From positions 90,081 through 154,080 of the forward strand of contig JADGJC010000067.1 of assembly GCA_027596075.1 (NCBI GenBank): DNA of 64,000 bases. Reading direction: 5' to 3'. The translations under genes and the position numbers were made by a program. This DNA is from Rhizophlyctis rosea (Eukaryota > Chytridiomycota > Chytridiomycetes > Rhizophlyctidales > Rhizophlyctidaceae). This document shows, in pieces, positions 36,747-47,897 of the stretch (its first letter is position 1; each line of letters opens with the position of its first letter). The notes below the pieces were generated by a model. It ran no database searches. It was not told the origin of the DNA and was given only the letters and a program-made list of their open reading frames with translations.

Positions 36747-39608
36747 CGAGAGTCAGGCAACACTGCTCAGACATTCCTTGAGGAGATTTGCTGCATTGCG
36801 ATGGGAAGACGCAGGTCGGGTTGGAGAGCAGAGTCTCCTCGCGACCGTTACTTAGGTTCGTCAACACGACCCGGCCGAGCAGCAGACCCACCTCCAACAT
36901 CCCCAGAAACACCCTTTCCATGTTCTCACTCCTCTCCACCAACCGGCAGCAAGCCGGCTTGTTGTCGGTGTTGGGGTCGTTCGCCAGGATTGTGGAAGGC
37001 ACTGGACGGGCTTCCATTCTGTTGGAAGTTTGCCCCTACATCCTCCTGTGAATGAGAGGCCGTGTCGCGCACATCAGCGGGCTAAAAAGCTATGCCCGCA
37101 ACATGACTCTACGCTTTGCGGGTAACCCCCAATCCCACACTTTGTGCTGAGTACAGGTTGAGCGGGGACACACCCAAAACCCTGGAATGTGGGAAAGTCA
37201 CACTTACCCCATTCAAGGGAAAGACATTCCACCGACATGGGTTCCGAGGATCTCCGTCAAGAAGGAGCATCGAGTGGGGGGGTGGGAAGTCAAACATCCG
37301 TTCGCATCTTGTACGTTAGATATGAGCTTTGACCCACGGATCTGGGATATTATCTTGATATTCAGATGAAGACATCCCACCGTATACTTACACCCTCTCG
37401 CAACGCTCTCATTAGTGGATTCATCCCATACATGGACATGGTGCGGGTTGCTTTGTTGATACTGTCACAACATTGTAGGGAGACGGTGTTGGTCACTCCG
37501 TTGTCATAGGGCCTGGCGAATTCATCTCAGGTGTTCATTGTATTGTAGCGTATTGAGGGACTTGTTTCATCCCGGTCTTGGGAGATGCATTGTGGCATAC
37601 TTGCTGTCTGGCCTCGCCTGCACGGGTGGCAAAGCGAATCCGTCGAGCATACTTGCTGCCCAGCTTTCCCTGACGGGTGGCAAAGCGAATCCGTCAAGCA
37701 AAGTGAGCCAAATAGGATGGGAAGTGGATGGGAAGTTGGTTGATCATGTAACGAACGGTTGACTATCAATAGCAGGACGTGGAGACACAAAGCACATTGG
37801 GGGAGTCAATCGATATGCCAGTCGCATCCCACCACCCCGATTTCTGGCTTGTTCCAACTGGGTATGAATATGATTATGAATCAAGTTATCCCTTCCAGTG
37901 GGGTGGATTTTTGAATGGGGCGAGACACTTATCAGTACATGTTATGACGTGAAATTCCGTTATTGATCTTTGATGATTGTCCCTTATGACACGCGAGGCG
38001 AGTGTTCGATTCATTTAGGTTTCACGGACTCTATTGATTGCGGTGCGAGGTTCTTGTGGTATTGTTTTGGGTGAGGGGAGGTGGTTATCGATTGTTGACC
38101 TGCGTTTTGGTTGGTTGGAGATGGGACCCTCGCGTGCTCTCAGGGTCCAGGCGTGCCGGGATGTTCGGAGGTGTGAGCGCCGAAGTGCCAGATAAGGTGG
38201 AGGAGGCTGCTTTTTTTAAGCTTGACTTTTGTGTGTTTTGGGGGTATGTCTGTACTCGACGAGTATTGTCCGTTTCATTACTGACAATGCTGGTGGTTAT
38301 GTATCATGACTTTTAGGCATGAGATTGACACGCAAATACCCAGTAGCACTTTCACTAGTTTGCACACCAATGCCTCCCCAAAGTCGGGCTGTGTAAGCGG
38401 GGGGGAGACAATACGATGCAGATCGTCGCTTCACGTGTCTGGCCAGTCTCACCGGGTCGCAGATCGTATGAAGGTCTCATGAAATGACGCACCCGTGTTG
38501 GCACCGAATTCATAGTTCCGAACACTCGGCGATGTCGACCTCCGTATGCGCCCGGGGGGTGGAGAGCCTCCGAAAATTCAGTTGATGACTTGACAATTAG
38601 CTTGTCTTGTGCGAGTCCCTTCCGTTGAAGACATCACCACGCATGCTCCACCCGTCCCCCCCATGCATGAACAAATGACCTCCAGATGACACCGTTTACT
38701 GGCCGCGTAACTCCGGGCGGGGATGGTATGTTTCGGACTGATTAAAATCGTGTTTCGAAGCTGCATCAATGCATATTTGCCCTTGTGCGAAACGCCAGGG
38801 TCTCTTCGACACAAGAACGTGATGGCGGTTGCTGGGTCCCAATGATCACAGTCTGATTGTCCTGAAACCAAATAATGGAATGAATGTATTTTGATACCGT
38901 TTGCCGGTTCTCATATAAGACCTTTGAGCTCCGCATTTTGACACAACAGATACGGGCGACTGCAATACATTCTTTGAGGGGAAAAGTATATGTGGTTGAA
39001 AACAACTTGGCATTTTTTTTCTGTTCACAAATCATTCTTCATTTATTAGTGAGCGATTCTGATTGTCAATCTGCTCCGGCTTGCTACAGTTGGAACAGTC
39101 GGATATACCGAAGAAGAGATTGATATTCGAACCGTCTTTTTGAGTCAATCAGTTGGCACCCATATTACGAGTCCAGTCTGCCGACAGTCCCCGGGTCCAG
39201 TTGCAGTGAGTGTCATCACACTCATCAAGTCGCGTGACGCCAGCCTCCAGACATTTGGGTCGCGGCCTGTCTCGCTGCACCGTCTTGCACCCTTTATGCA
39301 GGATTGGATTGCCTCCACCACCAGACACCGCCGCCAAAAACACTCCCCCCCGTCTCCCACGACCCTCACACTCTCCTTCCATACTGGTGTCCACCTGTCC
39401 AGTCCAGTCGAGACCCCCCCACCTCATAACTAACCTACCCCACCCTGCGATGGTCTCCTGCTTGGACCTTTTCTTTCGTCCTGCAAACACTCGCACGCGT
39501 TGCTGACAGGTTGAACCCTTGAATATACCGTATCGCTTATAAGCATCACACGTTACTTACGACACACTACGGGCAGCTCATTTGCAATCCCCTACGCAAC
39601 AGTCAAAC
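36747..39608. other. Gene-poor stretch
   Basis: About 2.9 kb with no supported gene. A minus-strand frame of 130 codons at 36625-37017 starts with ATG but overlaps the tandem duplication and lacks any domain. Short frames at 38038-38316 and 39140-39506 are unconvincing. The last 100 bp are the leader of the CK2-like kinase gene. Confidence 0.5.
37595..37697. repeat. Imperfect 52-bp direct repeat, two copies
   Basis: Two adjacent copies, 37595-37646 and 37647-37697, share gcatacttgctg at the start and acgggtggcaaagcgaatcc towards the end, with differences between. No coding role is seen. Confidence 0.7.
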
Positions 39609-41638
39609 ATGATTCCCTCACCATCTTTCGGGACAACCTTCGCCGTATGGGTCTCTGACACCTTCAACAAAGCCGCCACGAACATCTTCCACCCGCAAAC
39701 AAATGGCCACTCTCCAACACGCTCACGTTCCGCTTCACCACATACGCGACGAAGACCTCACTCCACACCCACAAACGCCGCATCCACAATACAAACACCC
39801 TACTCCACCCCGCCAACAACACCGCAGCCCATACCCAACAACACGCCATCTCGTGCTTCGTCACGTGCCTCCTCGCGCCCCTCCTCTCGTCCTTCCTCTC
39901 GTCCTTCCTCCCGTCCACAGTCGCCAGCACCCTCATCAAATCGAAACTCCACAGCAAGCAGACTATCCCGCACGTTCGGACTAGGAACAATTCTACCAAA
40001 TGTTGCAGCTATCGCAGCCGAGAGGGTGCAAAGCTCCAATGGAAACGGAAATGGATTCGGAAATGGAAGTGCCAACGGCAGTCCAACCGGATACGCCAAT
40101 GGAAATGGAAATTACGAAGGGTACAACGACGCAGAGAGGGATTGTGATTACACGGTCGCCAAGGTATATCCGGACGTGTGTGAGAAAATGGGCCGGCGAT
40201 ATTGGGATTGGGAAGCAAGCGTCGTCGCTTGGGGGTAAGTTGATGTTTTGCATTATTCATCGATGTGATGAAGGGGTTGGCAACAAATCGATGTCCCCAC
40301 GGTATAAGTGCTCACAAACTTGCGAGGACGGAGATTTCGGAGCCCAACAGCGAACAAGCCTAACCCCTTGTTTTCTCATTCATATAGCGATCCAACACAA
40401 TATCTCATCTCCTCCACCGTCCTTGGCAAAGGAAAGTACAGCGTCTGCTACGCGGCCGTACGAGTTCGGGCATTTAAGCGGCACGTCCACGTTACGGACA
40501 GTGATGTGAGCGATCTCAGTCAAAGCGAGAACAGTCAAAGTGATGGGGAAGATAAGGAACAGGTTGTCATCAAAGCCTTGAAGCCTGTGCGGTCGAAGAA
40601 GTACAAGAGAGAGATTTTGATTTTGGGACATCTGAAGGGCGGGGTGAACGTCATTGGTAGGTGTCGCCTCGAAAAATGAGTCGCTTGATGCGTGGGAACA
40701 TCGTGTCTATGATATCTAATCATGCCAACTGACTCAACTTGTACATCCAGAACTCCTCGGCACCTTCATCGACCGCCAAACCCGCGAACCAGCCCTCGTC
40801 TTCCCCCGCTACGACAACGCAAACTGGAAAGACCTATACCCCCGTCTCAGCTTCGACGACGTCTGCTACTACGCCTACCAACTCCTCCTCGCCCTCGACT
40901 TTATCCATTCCCGCGGCATCATCCACCGCGACGTCAAGCCGCACAACATCATCATCGATCACAGGAGGAGGGAGTTGCGGTTGATTGATTTTGGATTGGC
41001 GGACTTCTATGTGCCGGGGAGGGAGTATAATTTGAGGGTTGCGAGTCGGTATTATAAGCCTCCGGAGATTTTGGTGGGGTTTAGGCGGTATGATTATAGC
41101 TTTGATATGTGGAGTTTTGGGTGTTGGATTGCTGGGATGGTAAGCATCGTCTTCATCTCTTAAGCATCACTTACCGAGCTCGAACCTAACCACGCATACA
41201 TCACCACAGATCTTCCGCATGGAGGTCCTCTTCCGCGGCGCCTCGGACGTCGACCAACTCCATTGCATCGCACAAGTGCTGGGCGGACCCGACCTCCGGA
41301 ACTACATCCGCAAATACAACATCCCCATCATGGACCCGGACGTGCGGCGCGTTGTCGATGCTGTGGGCTATGATCGGCAACCGCTTGATGATTTGGTAGG
41401 GTACAATAATGGGCATTTGGCGAGGCGGGAGTGCGTGGAGCTTGTGGAGGGGTTGTTGAGATATGACCATATGGAGAGGTGGAGTGCGAAGGAGTGTTTG
41501 GGGTTGAGGGTGTTTGGTGAGTTGTTGTCTTTGGCTTGTTACTGTGATTTGTCGCAACAGTTGCTGATGATTAATGTAATTTTCACCAGACGGTGTCCGA
41601 GATCTACATCCACTTTCGTCATCACCCGACACCAATTG
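39609..41638 (+). CDS. Divergent casein kinase 2 alpha-like kinase
   Basis: Five exons, join(39609..40234, 40388..40656, 40751..41139, 41210..41516, 41589..41638), 546 residues. CK2 alpha is a constitutively active acidophilic Ser/Thr kinase. The kinase part (from about residue 190) keeps CK2 blocks: [25 protein letters not shown], the basic cluster [68 protein letters not shown] and [14 protein letters not shown]. It differs from ordinary CK2 alpha in three ways. About 190 Ser/Arg/Pro/Asn-rich residues, with repeated SSRP units and Gly/Asn runs, precede the domain. An acidic Ser/Asp/Glu insertion follows the glycine loop. The metal-binding motif is DFG ([10 protein letters not shown]) instead of the characteristic DWG. 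No usual C-terminal extension is present. Probably a specialised paralogue. Catalytic Lys and Asp are present. Confidence 0.85.
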
Positions 41639-42249
41639 ACCACCTCCTTTCCTACCGACCCATCCATTCCCGGTCCGCGCCAATACCCAAGTTTTCCCTT
41701 CCTGTACAATAAACCGAACCCCCTTTGCTCGAGAAACAAGAAAAGAAGAACGGGAAAGAAGAAAAGTAGGCGTCGAACGCCTACCCATCACCTGCCCTTC
41801 TTATGTACATGCATTGGTTCCTTCTCGATTTTTATGGTTTTTCGCTATTATAATTGTTCATTTTCGTTCTGTTAGTAGGAGTAATATTTTTCTCAAAGCC
41901 TCCTTTTATTCCTTTACCCCATGTTTTCTTTTTTCGTAGCAGTATATAGTTGTCAGTTTCGTTCATTTTGCAGTTTCCGTTAGTTTGTGTTGTTATGTTT
42001 CTGCAATGTTGGGGGGCGGTTCAGTAAATATAGTAAATGTGTGCTGTCGTGGTTGCTTAGAAAGTTGGTGCAAAAGGCGTTTGACTTGGTTATGTGAATG
42101 TGGGAGAATACTTTGGGGCAGTGTGTCAAATCTTCCATTCTTCCCCGTGAGTTGGTTTGTGCCCCAATGCCTGTGACTGGGTCACATCATACACGTCACG
42201 CTTCAGATGTGTGTGTGGGTCACATCTGGTTCTCCCCAGACGCAACTCT
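41639..42249. other. Intergenic, 3' flank of the kinase gene
   Basis: T-rich sequence after about 41800 fits a 3' untranslated region. No gene seen up to the GST promoter. Confidence 0.5.
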
Positions 42250-42257
42250 TATATAAA
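42250..42257 (+). promoter_or_regulatory. TATA box of the GST gene
   Basis: TATATAAA lies 108 bp before the GST ATG, a usual distance for a fungal TATA element with a short leader. Two copies of a gggtcacat element occur at about 42178-42187 and 42215-42224, just upstream. Confidence 0.5.
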
Positions 42258-42364
42258 TGTGTGACAGACGCGTTCCTCTTCAACCAAATCCATCACGGTA
42301 TAACCCCTTCATCAGTTTCATATCAAAGAAAATCACCCCCTCTGTTCAAGCAAATCTCAAAGCA

Positions 42365-43018
42365 ATGCAACTCTACCAAGTCCCCGCCTCCCCCTACGTC
42401 CGCAAAGTCCTCATCGTAGCCCACGAACACAACCTCACCCACCTCATAACTCCCATCGCCGCACCCCCAAATCCACACAGAGAAGACCACCCCGCTCTCG
42501 CTTCAAACCCTCTTTCCAAAATCCCTACCCTCGTGCTTGAGGACGGCACGGCGCTGTATGATTCCCGTGTCATTTGCGAGTACCTTGATACCTTGGGTAG
42601 GAGTCTTAACCCGGCCGGACCAACGTTATTCCCAACCGACCCCACCCAAAAATGGCGCAATCTACAGCTCGTCGCCCTAGCAGACGGCATGATGGACGCC
42701 GGCGTCTCCTGCCTCTACGAACGTCGTTTCCGTCCTGTGGAAAATCAATATCCCCAGTGGATTGACGCCCAATGGCGTAAAATCGAGCGGGGGTTCGATT
42801 GGTTGGAGGGCGAAGCTCAAGCTGGTCGGTTGAATGGTGTTAGTGATATGACAATGGGAGAGATTGGTGTTGTTGTTGCGTTGGATAAGTTTGGGAAGCG
42901 GAAGAAGGAGGATAGGGTTGAGGAGAGGTGGCCGGGGTTGGGGTGGTGGGCGGAGGAGTATAGGGGGAGGGAGGGGTTTAGGGCTACTGTTCCGGAGATT
43001 GATTTTGTGGAGATTTAG
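42365..43018 (+). CDS. Glutathione S-transferase
   Basis: Intronless, 217 residues from the ATG at 42365; an in-frame ATG at 42257 would add 36 residues, but the thioredoxin-like fold begins right at MQLYQVPASPYVRKV, so the shorter start is chosen. GSTs conjugate glutathione to electrophiles or act in thiol exchange in the cytosol. The N-terminal domain shows SPYVRKV with the probable active-site Ser, the cis-Pro in KIPTLVLEDG and the glutathione-binding YDSRVICEYLD. The C-terminal helical domain carries WRNLQLVALADGMMDAG, YERRF, GFDWLEGEAQ, then a WxxR-like tail GFRATVPEIDFVEI. The sequence resembles the bacterial-type GST group found scattered in fungi. A TATA box lies upstream. Subclass and substrate are not clear. 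Confidence 0.88.
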   Translation: MQLYQVPASPYVRKVLIVAHEHNLTHLITPIAAPPNPHREDHPALASNPLSKIPTLVLEDGTALYDSRVICEYLDTLGRSLNPAGPTLFPTDPTQKWRNLQLVALADGMMDAGVSCLYERRFRPVENQYPQWIDAQWRKIERGFDWLEGEAQAGRLNGVSDMTMGEIGVVVALDKFGKRKKEDRVEERWPGLGWWAEEYRGREGFRATVPEIDFVEI

Positions 43019-43429
43019 AGAGTGGATGGAGAGGGAGGGAAGGGGGGTGATTTGAATGGATTGCCGTTTTTTTTTTTCATATTCTATGTATGATGTTCCC
43101 CGAAAGCCCTTCTAGAAAAGTTAGGTAGGAAACGTGGCAACAGTTCCATGATGAAGCCTACGTTCAGTGGTTGTAGGGTAGTTTTTTTTTGGTTGAGTAC
43201 GTGGTTAGATGGTGTTCAATAGTCAGAGACATGTAGAATTGGTTTACAATTTGGAAGGCTAAATGTATTAGAGCTACCGTACGGCTAATGGTCAAAACAA
43301 ACATGGCTGCTTGAATCCGCAGGGGGAGTGCTCAACATACCATCCCAGACATATGTACATGCATGACTCGCCGGGTATGTCTACAGGTTGTTACATATCC
43401 CCTGGCCTTCGCCATCATCACGCCCCCCT
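43019..43429. other. Intergenic, 3' flank of GST
   Basis: T-rich stretch directly after the GST stop, then AT-rich sequence. No gene seen. Confidence 0.5.
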
Positions 43430-43686
43430 ATCTATGCACTACCCGGGACATTCTCACAATCCAGACTTGCGACGCCAATGGCGTCAAGACTACAACATTT
43501 CAACTGGTTGAAGAGCCCGCGGGACAAGCATTGAAGCCGTCTGGTAAACGTTGGCAAGCTAGGGCTTGTCCAGCAACAGGTACAGCGCAGCACACTGCGA
43601 TTTTTTGCCTATGACCTGCGCGCGCTGGTCACGGAAACGACGGAGAGGGCGAGGACTTGGGCGAGGAGGAGTTTGATGGCGACCAT
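43430..43686 (-). pseudogene. Secreted Cys-rich peptide locus, hydrophobin-like pieces, broken or unresolved
   Basis: Minus strand, ATG at 43686 in a good context (accATGg), with a TATAAAAAG box about 175 bp upstream. The first 23 codons encode a textbook signal peptide (MVAIKLLLAQVLALSVVSVTSA), then the frame closes after a possible GT donor at 43615. If an intron to the acceptor ending at 43559 is used, the next exon gives CLSRGLFNQLKCC, then SLDAIGVASLDC. That is close to the first half of class II hydrophobins (C-x9-CC-x11-C with GVADLDC). Another frame just before it contains CCAVPVAGQALAC, like the second half (CC-x10-C). The halves are in unexpected order and frames, so no intact protein can be built. 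Class II hydrophobins are known from filamentous ascomycetes, so this remains tentative. Confidence 0.4.
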
Positions 43687-43860
43687 GGTGCGTTATGCGT
43701 GGTGGGAGGGGCTTTGTAAGATGGATTGGTGTCGACGGATGGCGAGGAGGGGTCGCGATGATGATTCAATCGGGGTGTCTTGAGTTTTTATCGGGGTCAT
43801 ACCTGTTCCGGAGTGACCTGTGGTTGGGAAACAGCAACGAGGGAAGTCGTTTTGTGGTTC

Positions 43861-43869
43861 CTTTTTATA
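43861..43869 (-). promoter_or_regulatory. TATA box of the secreted-peptide locus
   Basis: TATAAAAAG on the minus strand, about 175 bp upstream of the ATG at 43686. Its presence supports a transcription unit there even though the coding part is unclear. Confidence 0.45.
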
Positions 43870-44808
43870 AGCCGCACACTCACAAGGATGTTGTCCCGCT
43901 CGCTTTGAGTGCAAAGGCAATGTACTTAAACAGGAGGATTTTGCTCGCAACTGAAATTCCATTTTCAGTTTTTCCACTCAGCGCCCACACTTCAAATGTT
44001 TCCCTCGCCGTCTCCCGATGCAATGGACACTTTTCGATCGATAGTTATCATCGAACCTTTCCGCCCGAATCTCGATTTTATGCAGAAACGTTAGCAAACA
44101 CAGGATGATGATTGGTTGCATAGATGCAGGGTGCGTATGGCTTCAGCGCGGACAGTGCAAGATCGTCAAAGCCGTCAAGCCTCATCGCATCCACCACGTT
44201 AATTATCTGGAGGCGCTGACTGTATTGTCCGGTTTCTTTTCCTTGGGTTCCTCGCTGGCCAAATCTCCCCGCGCAGGACACGCAGACACGCAGGCGTACC
44301 TCGGTCCTTATCCTTTTGGGTTACGAATTCTGATGCAAGAGGATTGATGCAGGAGGATTGAAGCACGGGCGCGGCGTGTTAGACAAGATCATGATAATAC
44401 ATGTTTAAAGCACTTGACTTAAGGATGTGGGCCATAAATGTCGTCAATCAAGGGATTTTCAACACTTCGCAAGGCCATTGATTAGTTTTTCACCAACCGA
44501 CCACGTCAAGGTCGACAAACTTGGGAAGATATGGTTCATTGAGCAAGCCCCGGAGAAATCAGCGTACGTAGACATACCTTTGGGCTCAAGATATGCAGAC
44601 AGACTTTGTATTGCTAAGAACATGGGTCTCATGGTCTGTGGGCCAGTGAAGTATAAAATGAAGTACACCCATTGTTGTTTGTTGACGAATGGGAGGATAC
44701 AACTCAGGTCGGAGCTTCGGAGAGAATCGGAGCGCTTGTCCCACCAGATCGTGGGGTACACGAAAACCACTACAAGTCTTCAACTCCTTCTCTCGCCGTG
44801 TCCTCCTG
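43870..44808. other. Intergenic, nothing supported
   Basis: Short overlapping frames only on both strands. The plus-strand frame at 44427-44918 has no domain and overlaps the decayed repeat gene. Confidence 0.45.
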
Positions 44809-45435
44809 TCAACAACTCGTATCCCATTTTACCGGCAACCCGCACTCGTTCCACAATTGCAAGACGAAGACATGGCCTCCCCCACTTGCCGAACTCAATG
44901 TCTTTGAAGAATATCTGATTCTCAGCCACCGCAACACCGCCAAGCTCCCGTCCCCACTCGCCTGGTCCATCGCCGCATCCGAAAAGCGCAACATTGACCC
45001 CGATTGCTTCCACCACTCTCAGACAGGGATATGCCCTCTCCGACTCGCTCAATCAATCGCCTTATGACTCCATTCCGTCTCCAACCCACTCGACTTCCAC
45101 CAGTCCAACACAGTGAGCTGGCCATACTCGCTGGCCAAATCCATGGTCGTTTCAGACCAATTGACAGGTCTCACTTCGGCCTTTGCCTTCCACCATTCCA
45201 ACAATTCCAGTTTTCCATTCTTGCAAGCATTTTCTATGGAGGCGGTATGGGAGGTGGAGAGGAGTTTATCCCGAAGGTCTGGGTGGCCGTATCTGACCGC
45301 GAGAATGGCGCCGAGGGGGTGAGCGACTTCGGGTGGTTGGGAGAGGAGGATGCGAGTGATGAGCTCGCAGGGTACTAGTGTTAACGTGTCATGTAGGGCG
45401 CAGCTGAATTTGAATATCTATGGCTTTTTTCGTCA
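44809..45435 (-). pseudogene. Decayed ankyrin-like repeat protein
   Basis: Reading the minus strand in one frame gives about 200 residues of short repeats of an ankyrin-like type. They have the pattern A..NGKLELLEWWK, then ASEYGQLTVLDWWKSSG, then ASRRGHIPV-EWWKQSG, then ASGDGSLAVLRWL. Repeats built on (G/N)xxxVLEWWK form large families in some zoosporic fungi. Two in-frame TGA codons interrupt it, at 45049-45051 (just after KAID) and 45019-45021 (just before EWWK), while repeat homology continues in the same frame on both sides and ends at the stop at 44809. No splice signals would remove the stops. A possible 5' exon is not clear. A selenocysteine or recoding explanation is not supported. 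Simple decay is likeliest. Confidence 0.6.
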
Positions 45436-45865
45436 ACATTTAGCAAAGAAGAGTGAAGTAGAAATACCATTTTTGACTTTTTTGGGAGGAAGTCATGAAG
45501 CAAAGCTCAATCAGAATAGCGAAGATTAGCGATCAGTTTGATGACTTTTGTAAACATTGCTGCTTTGGTTGAAATTGGGACATCCCCTTCAAGTCTGTGC
45601 AACAAGGGGCGGTGAGGATTTCGGACTTGGCGTCCATTCGCCCACTGTAACACAAACTGCGCAGCGCCAGATTTGTCCGGTTTTGGTAGCCCGCCCGGAT
45701 TTTGCAATGCTTGCCGCGCTGCGAGCATTTATGCCATACCCATGTAAAAGAATTGCGATGTCCGTTTTCAAAATCAGCTTGTACATCTTCAGATACGCGA
45801 AAGAGCTCCTCCTCCAATCATAATTCAAGTAACCAACGTTAATCAGTGTACAGTAATCACCAACA
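45436..45865. other. Intergenic
   Basis: Between the divergent decayed repeat gene and the arrestin-like gene. The minus-strand frame 45589-46158 is a shadow of the arrestin-like exon. Confidence 0.5.
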
Positions 45866-47195
45866 ATGACCATCACCTTATCCCTCCACCTCCTGCCCGG
45901 CACCACCTCCTTCATCAGCGGTATTCCCAATCTCACCCCATTAACGATGCGAGGAGCTCTCCGCATTGAGAACCACAGCGTCAAGCCAGTGCAAATATCC
46001 GACCGCGTCGTCAAATTCAGTGCCCACTCCACTGGCAAATGCAGTCGGGTAGCAGGCACCCCGGGAAAAAGTGCCGCATCTGCGGCCAAATTCGCAGCAA
46101 AGGCTGCTGTGGGCATTACTGGGGACAGCATCAGAGCTGTCAAACCGTGGAACATCATATGGTGTCAGCAGAAGCAGAATATGGAAGGCGTCCTAACACT
46201 TGAAGGCAAGGAAGTCAAAGAAATGGAGTTCAGTTTTACTATTCCATGTAAGTCTTGAGCAATGGAGGTGGGACAAGTGCCATGCGCGCACATATCCTGA
46301 CCTTTCATCAACATTTCCCGCAATAGGGTTGCTAAAAGCTGCAAATATAACTCTTCCTCCAACTATCAAATTCCATGAAGATATGCACAAGGGCGACACT
46401 ACGTACACCTTAGAGGCAGTCGCCACCGCTCGCAAATTGGAGTCCAAGTCCTTCTTCAAACAATTGGTCTCATCTGAAACTGCACCTACATACTTTCGGC
46501 TTGACCTGCCTTTGGTACAAACGGTCGATCTCCGCATTCCGCTGGTCCGCAATTACCTCCTCAACTCCTCCACCGTCCACGGGAATGCCGGCTGGTACTC
46601 AGACGGCCCATCCAACCTCCCCTCAGGCGCCACCAAAGATCCAACACCCTTCACGCTCGCGTTCCCTACCCTCATATTCCACCGCAACCACCCATTCCAA
46701 ATAACGTTCCTATCAACCACCGCCCCCGTCCAAAAACTCAGCGTCAAACTCATCCAACACTACATCATCCGCAGCACGTCCATAGGTAATGCAGATATGG
46801 CTATGTACGCGCGGAGTCAAATGGGATACCGCATCACAAAATCTGTCAAGAAGACCATCCTGTCTGAGCAGCTCGTGCCTACAGCGGCGGAACATACATT
46901 TTCCATTCAAATTCCTGGCGATAAGCTACCATACCTTGCCCAAACGTACCCTTCGTCGACCGCCCCGCTCGACACGTCGGGAACGCCAAAGGAACCATAC
47001 TCTATTCTGCATACATTGAAATGTAGCGTAACGCTGAGTAGTGGGGAGAAAATTAAGCTGTCGACGCCGGCCGTGGTGATGGACTTGACTAGGGAGGATG
47101 TTGTGGCTTCAATCGGGGAGGAAGCGCTTGGCAGGGCGTTGGCGGAGGTTATGCACACTGATGGGGATGTGCAATTGCCGACATATGAGGAATGA
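45866..47195 (+). CDS. Arrestin-like (alpha-arrestin family) protein
   Basis: Two exons, join(45866..46247, 46327..47195), 416 residues. The two-lobe beta-sandwich layout of alpha-arrestins is visible. Arrestin-N part: NLTPLTMRGALRIENHSVKPV, MEGVLTLEGKEVKEMEFSFTIP, LPPTIKF, TYTLEAVATARK. Arrestin-C part: RLDLPLVQTVDLRIPLVR, NHPFQITFLS, SVKLIQHYIIRS, YSILHTLKCSVTL. The protein ends in QLPTYEE, a PY-like tail common in fungal family members, which recruit Nedd4/Rsp5 ubiquitin ligases to plasma-membrane transporters. Only one such motif is present and the protein is short for the yeast ART group. Partner and cargo are therefore unknown. The 79-nt intron is GT-AG at phase 1. Confidence 0.75.
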
Positions 47196-47897
47196 AGTTG
47201 AGCTGGTGTTGCTCCTTCAGGTTTTAATCAGGGCGTTGACCGCTTAACAGGCCTCATTGTATAATGCACTGTTTGTAAGTGCTTTTCTTCAAGAATGTAT
47301 ATCAGATCATATCGCTGTGATCATGAGACGTTTGGAGTGCATGCTTGATTTTGCATGACATACAAAAAATTCGTTGTTTATTGGTAATTTTGGGTCCGTT
47401 GCAGCGAAAGCTTTGGCGAACCAGACTCCGAATCAATCAATCATCAATCAGACGAGACCTGTCGAAGCACCAGACACTGCCACCGCCACATCAATGAATG
47501 TGCCACCAACCGCCTCCACAAAAAGAGTGGGCTGTGGCCCAAACCTACAAACCTTCTAACCTTTCACCGAACCATTTTTTAGGGCGAGCGCAGCCATGTA
47601 CCGTGCGAACAGCATGAGCACATCCAATCCAATAGTCTTTCCAGGCAGGCGGTGTCAACCGCTCGCGAAAAGACTGGTACCTATGTGATAAGGTATCCTA
47701 CTTTTGGAAAATCCTCGGAACAAATGGCGAGTGACACCCTGAAGTTGGGTAAATTGACCCATGTCTGCGCGTTTCTATGTCACCCACTGGCATCCACAAT
47801 CGTACATAAGTAGCAAGCAGTCCTTCACACCTCCTCTGACGATCTTGTTCGACCAACTTTTGCCTTTTCACATCATTCATTCATTCTACCGGAACCG
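47196..47897. other. Intergenic
   Basis: About 700 bp between two plus-strand genes. No gene or distinct element seen. Confidence 0.5.

Noticed and set aside
36625..37017. 130-codon minus-strand frame starting with ATG
   Set aside because: Overlaps the 219-bp duplication, has no domain and no supporting splice or promoter signal.
37595..37697. CRISPR-like or regulatory repeat array
   Set aside because: Only two imperfect adjacent copies, no spacers, and the genome is eukaryotic.
45001..45060. Alternative genetic code reading TGA as Trp
   Set aside because: Only the decayed repeat gene would need it; intact genes here, such as calcineurin B and the glycosidase, use TGG for Trp, and several intact genes (for example the NDR kinase neighbours, the HemD fusion and the bestrophin-like gene) end in TGA.
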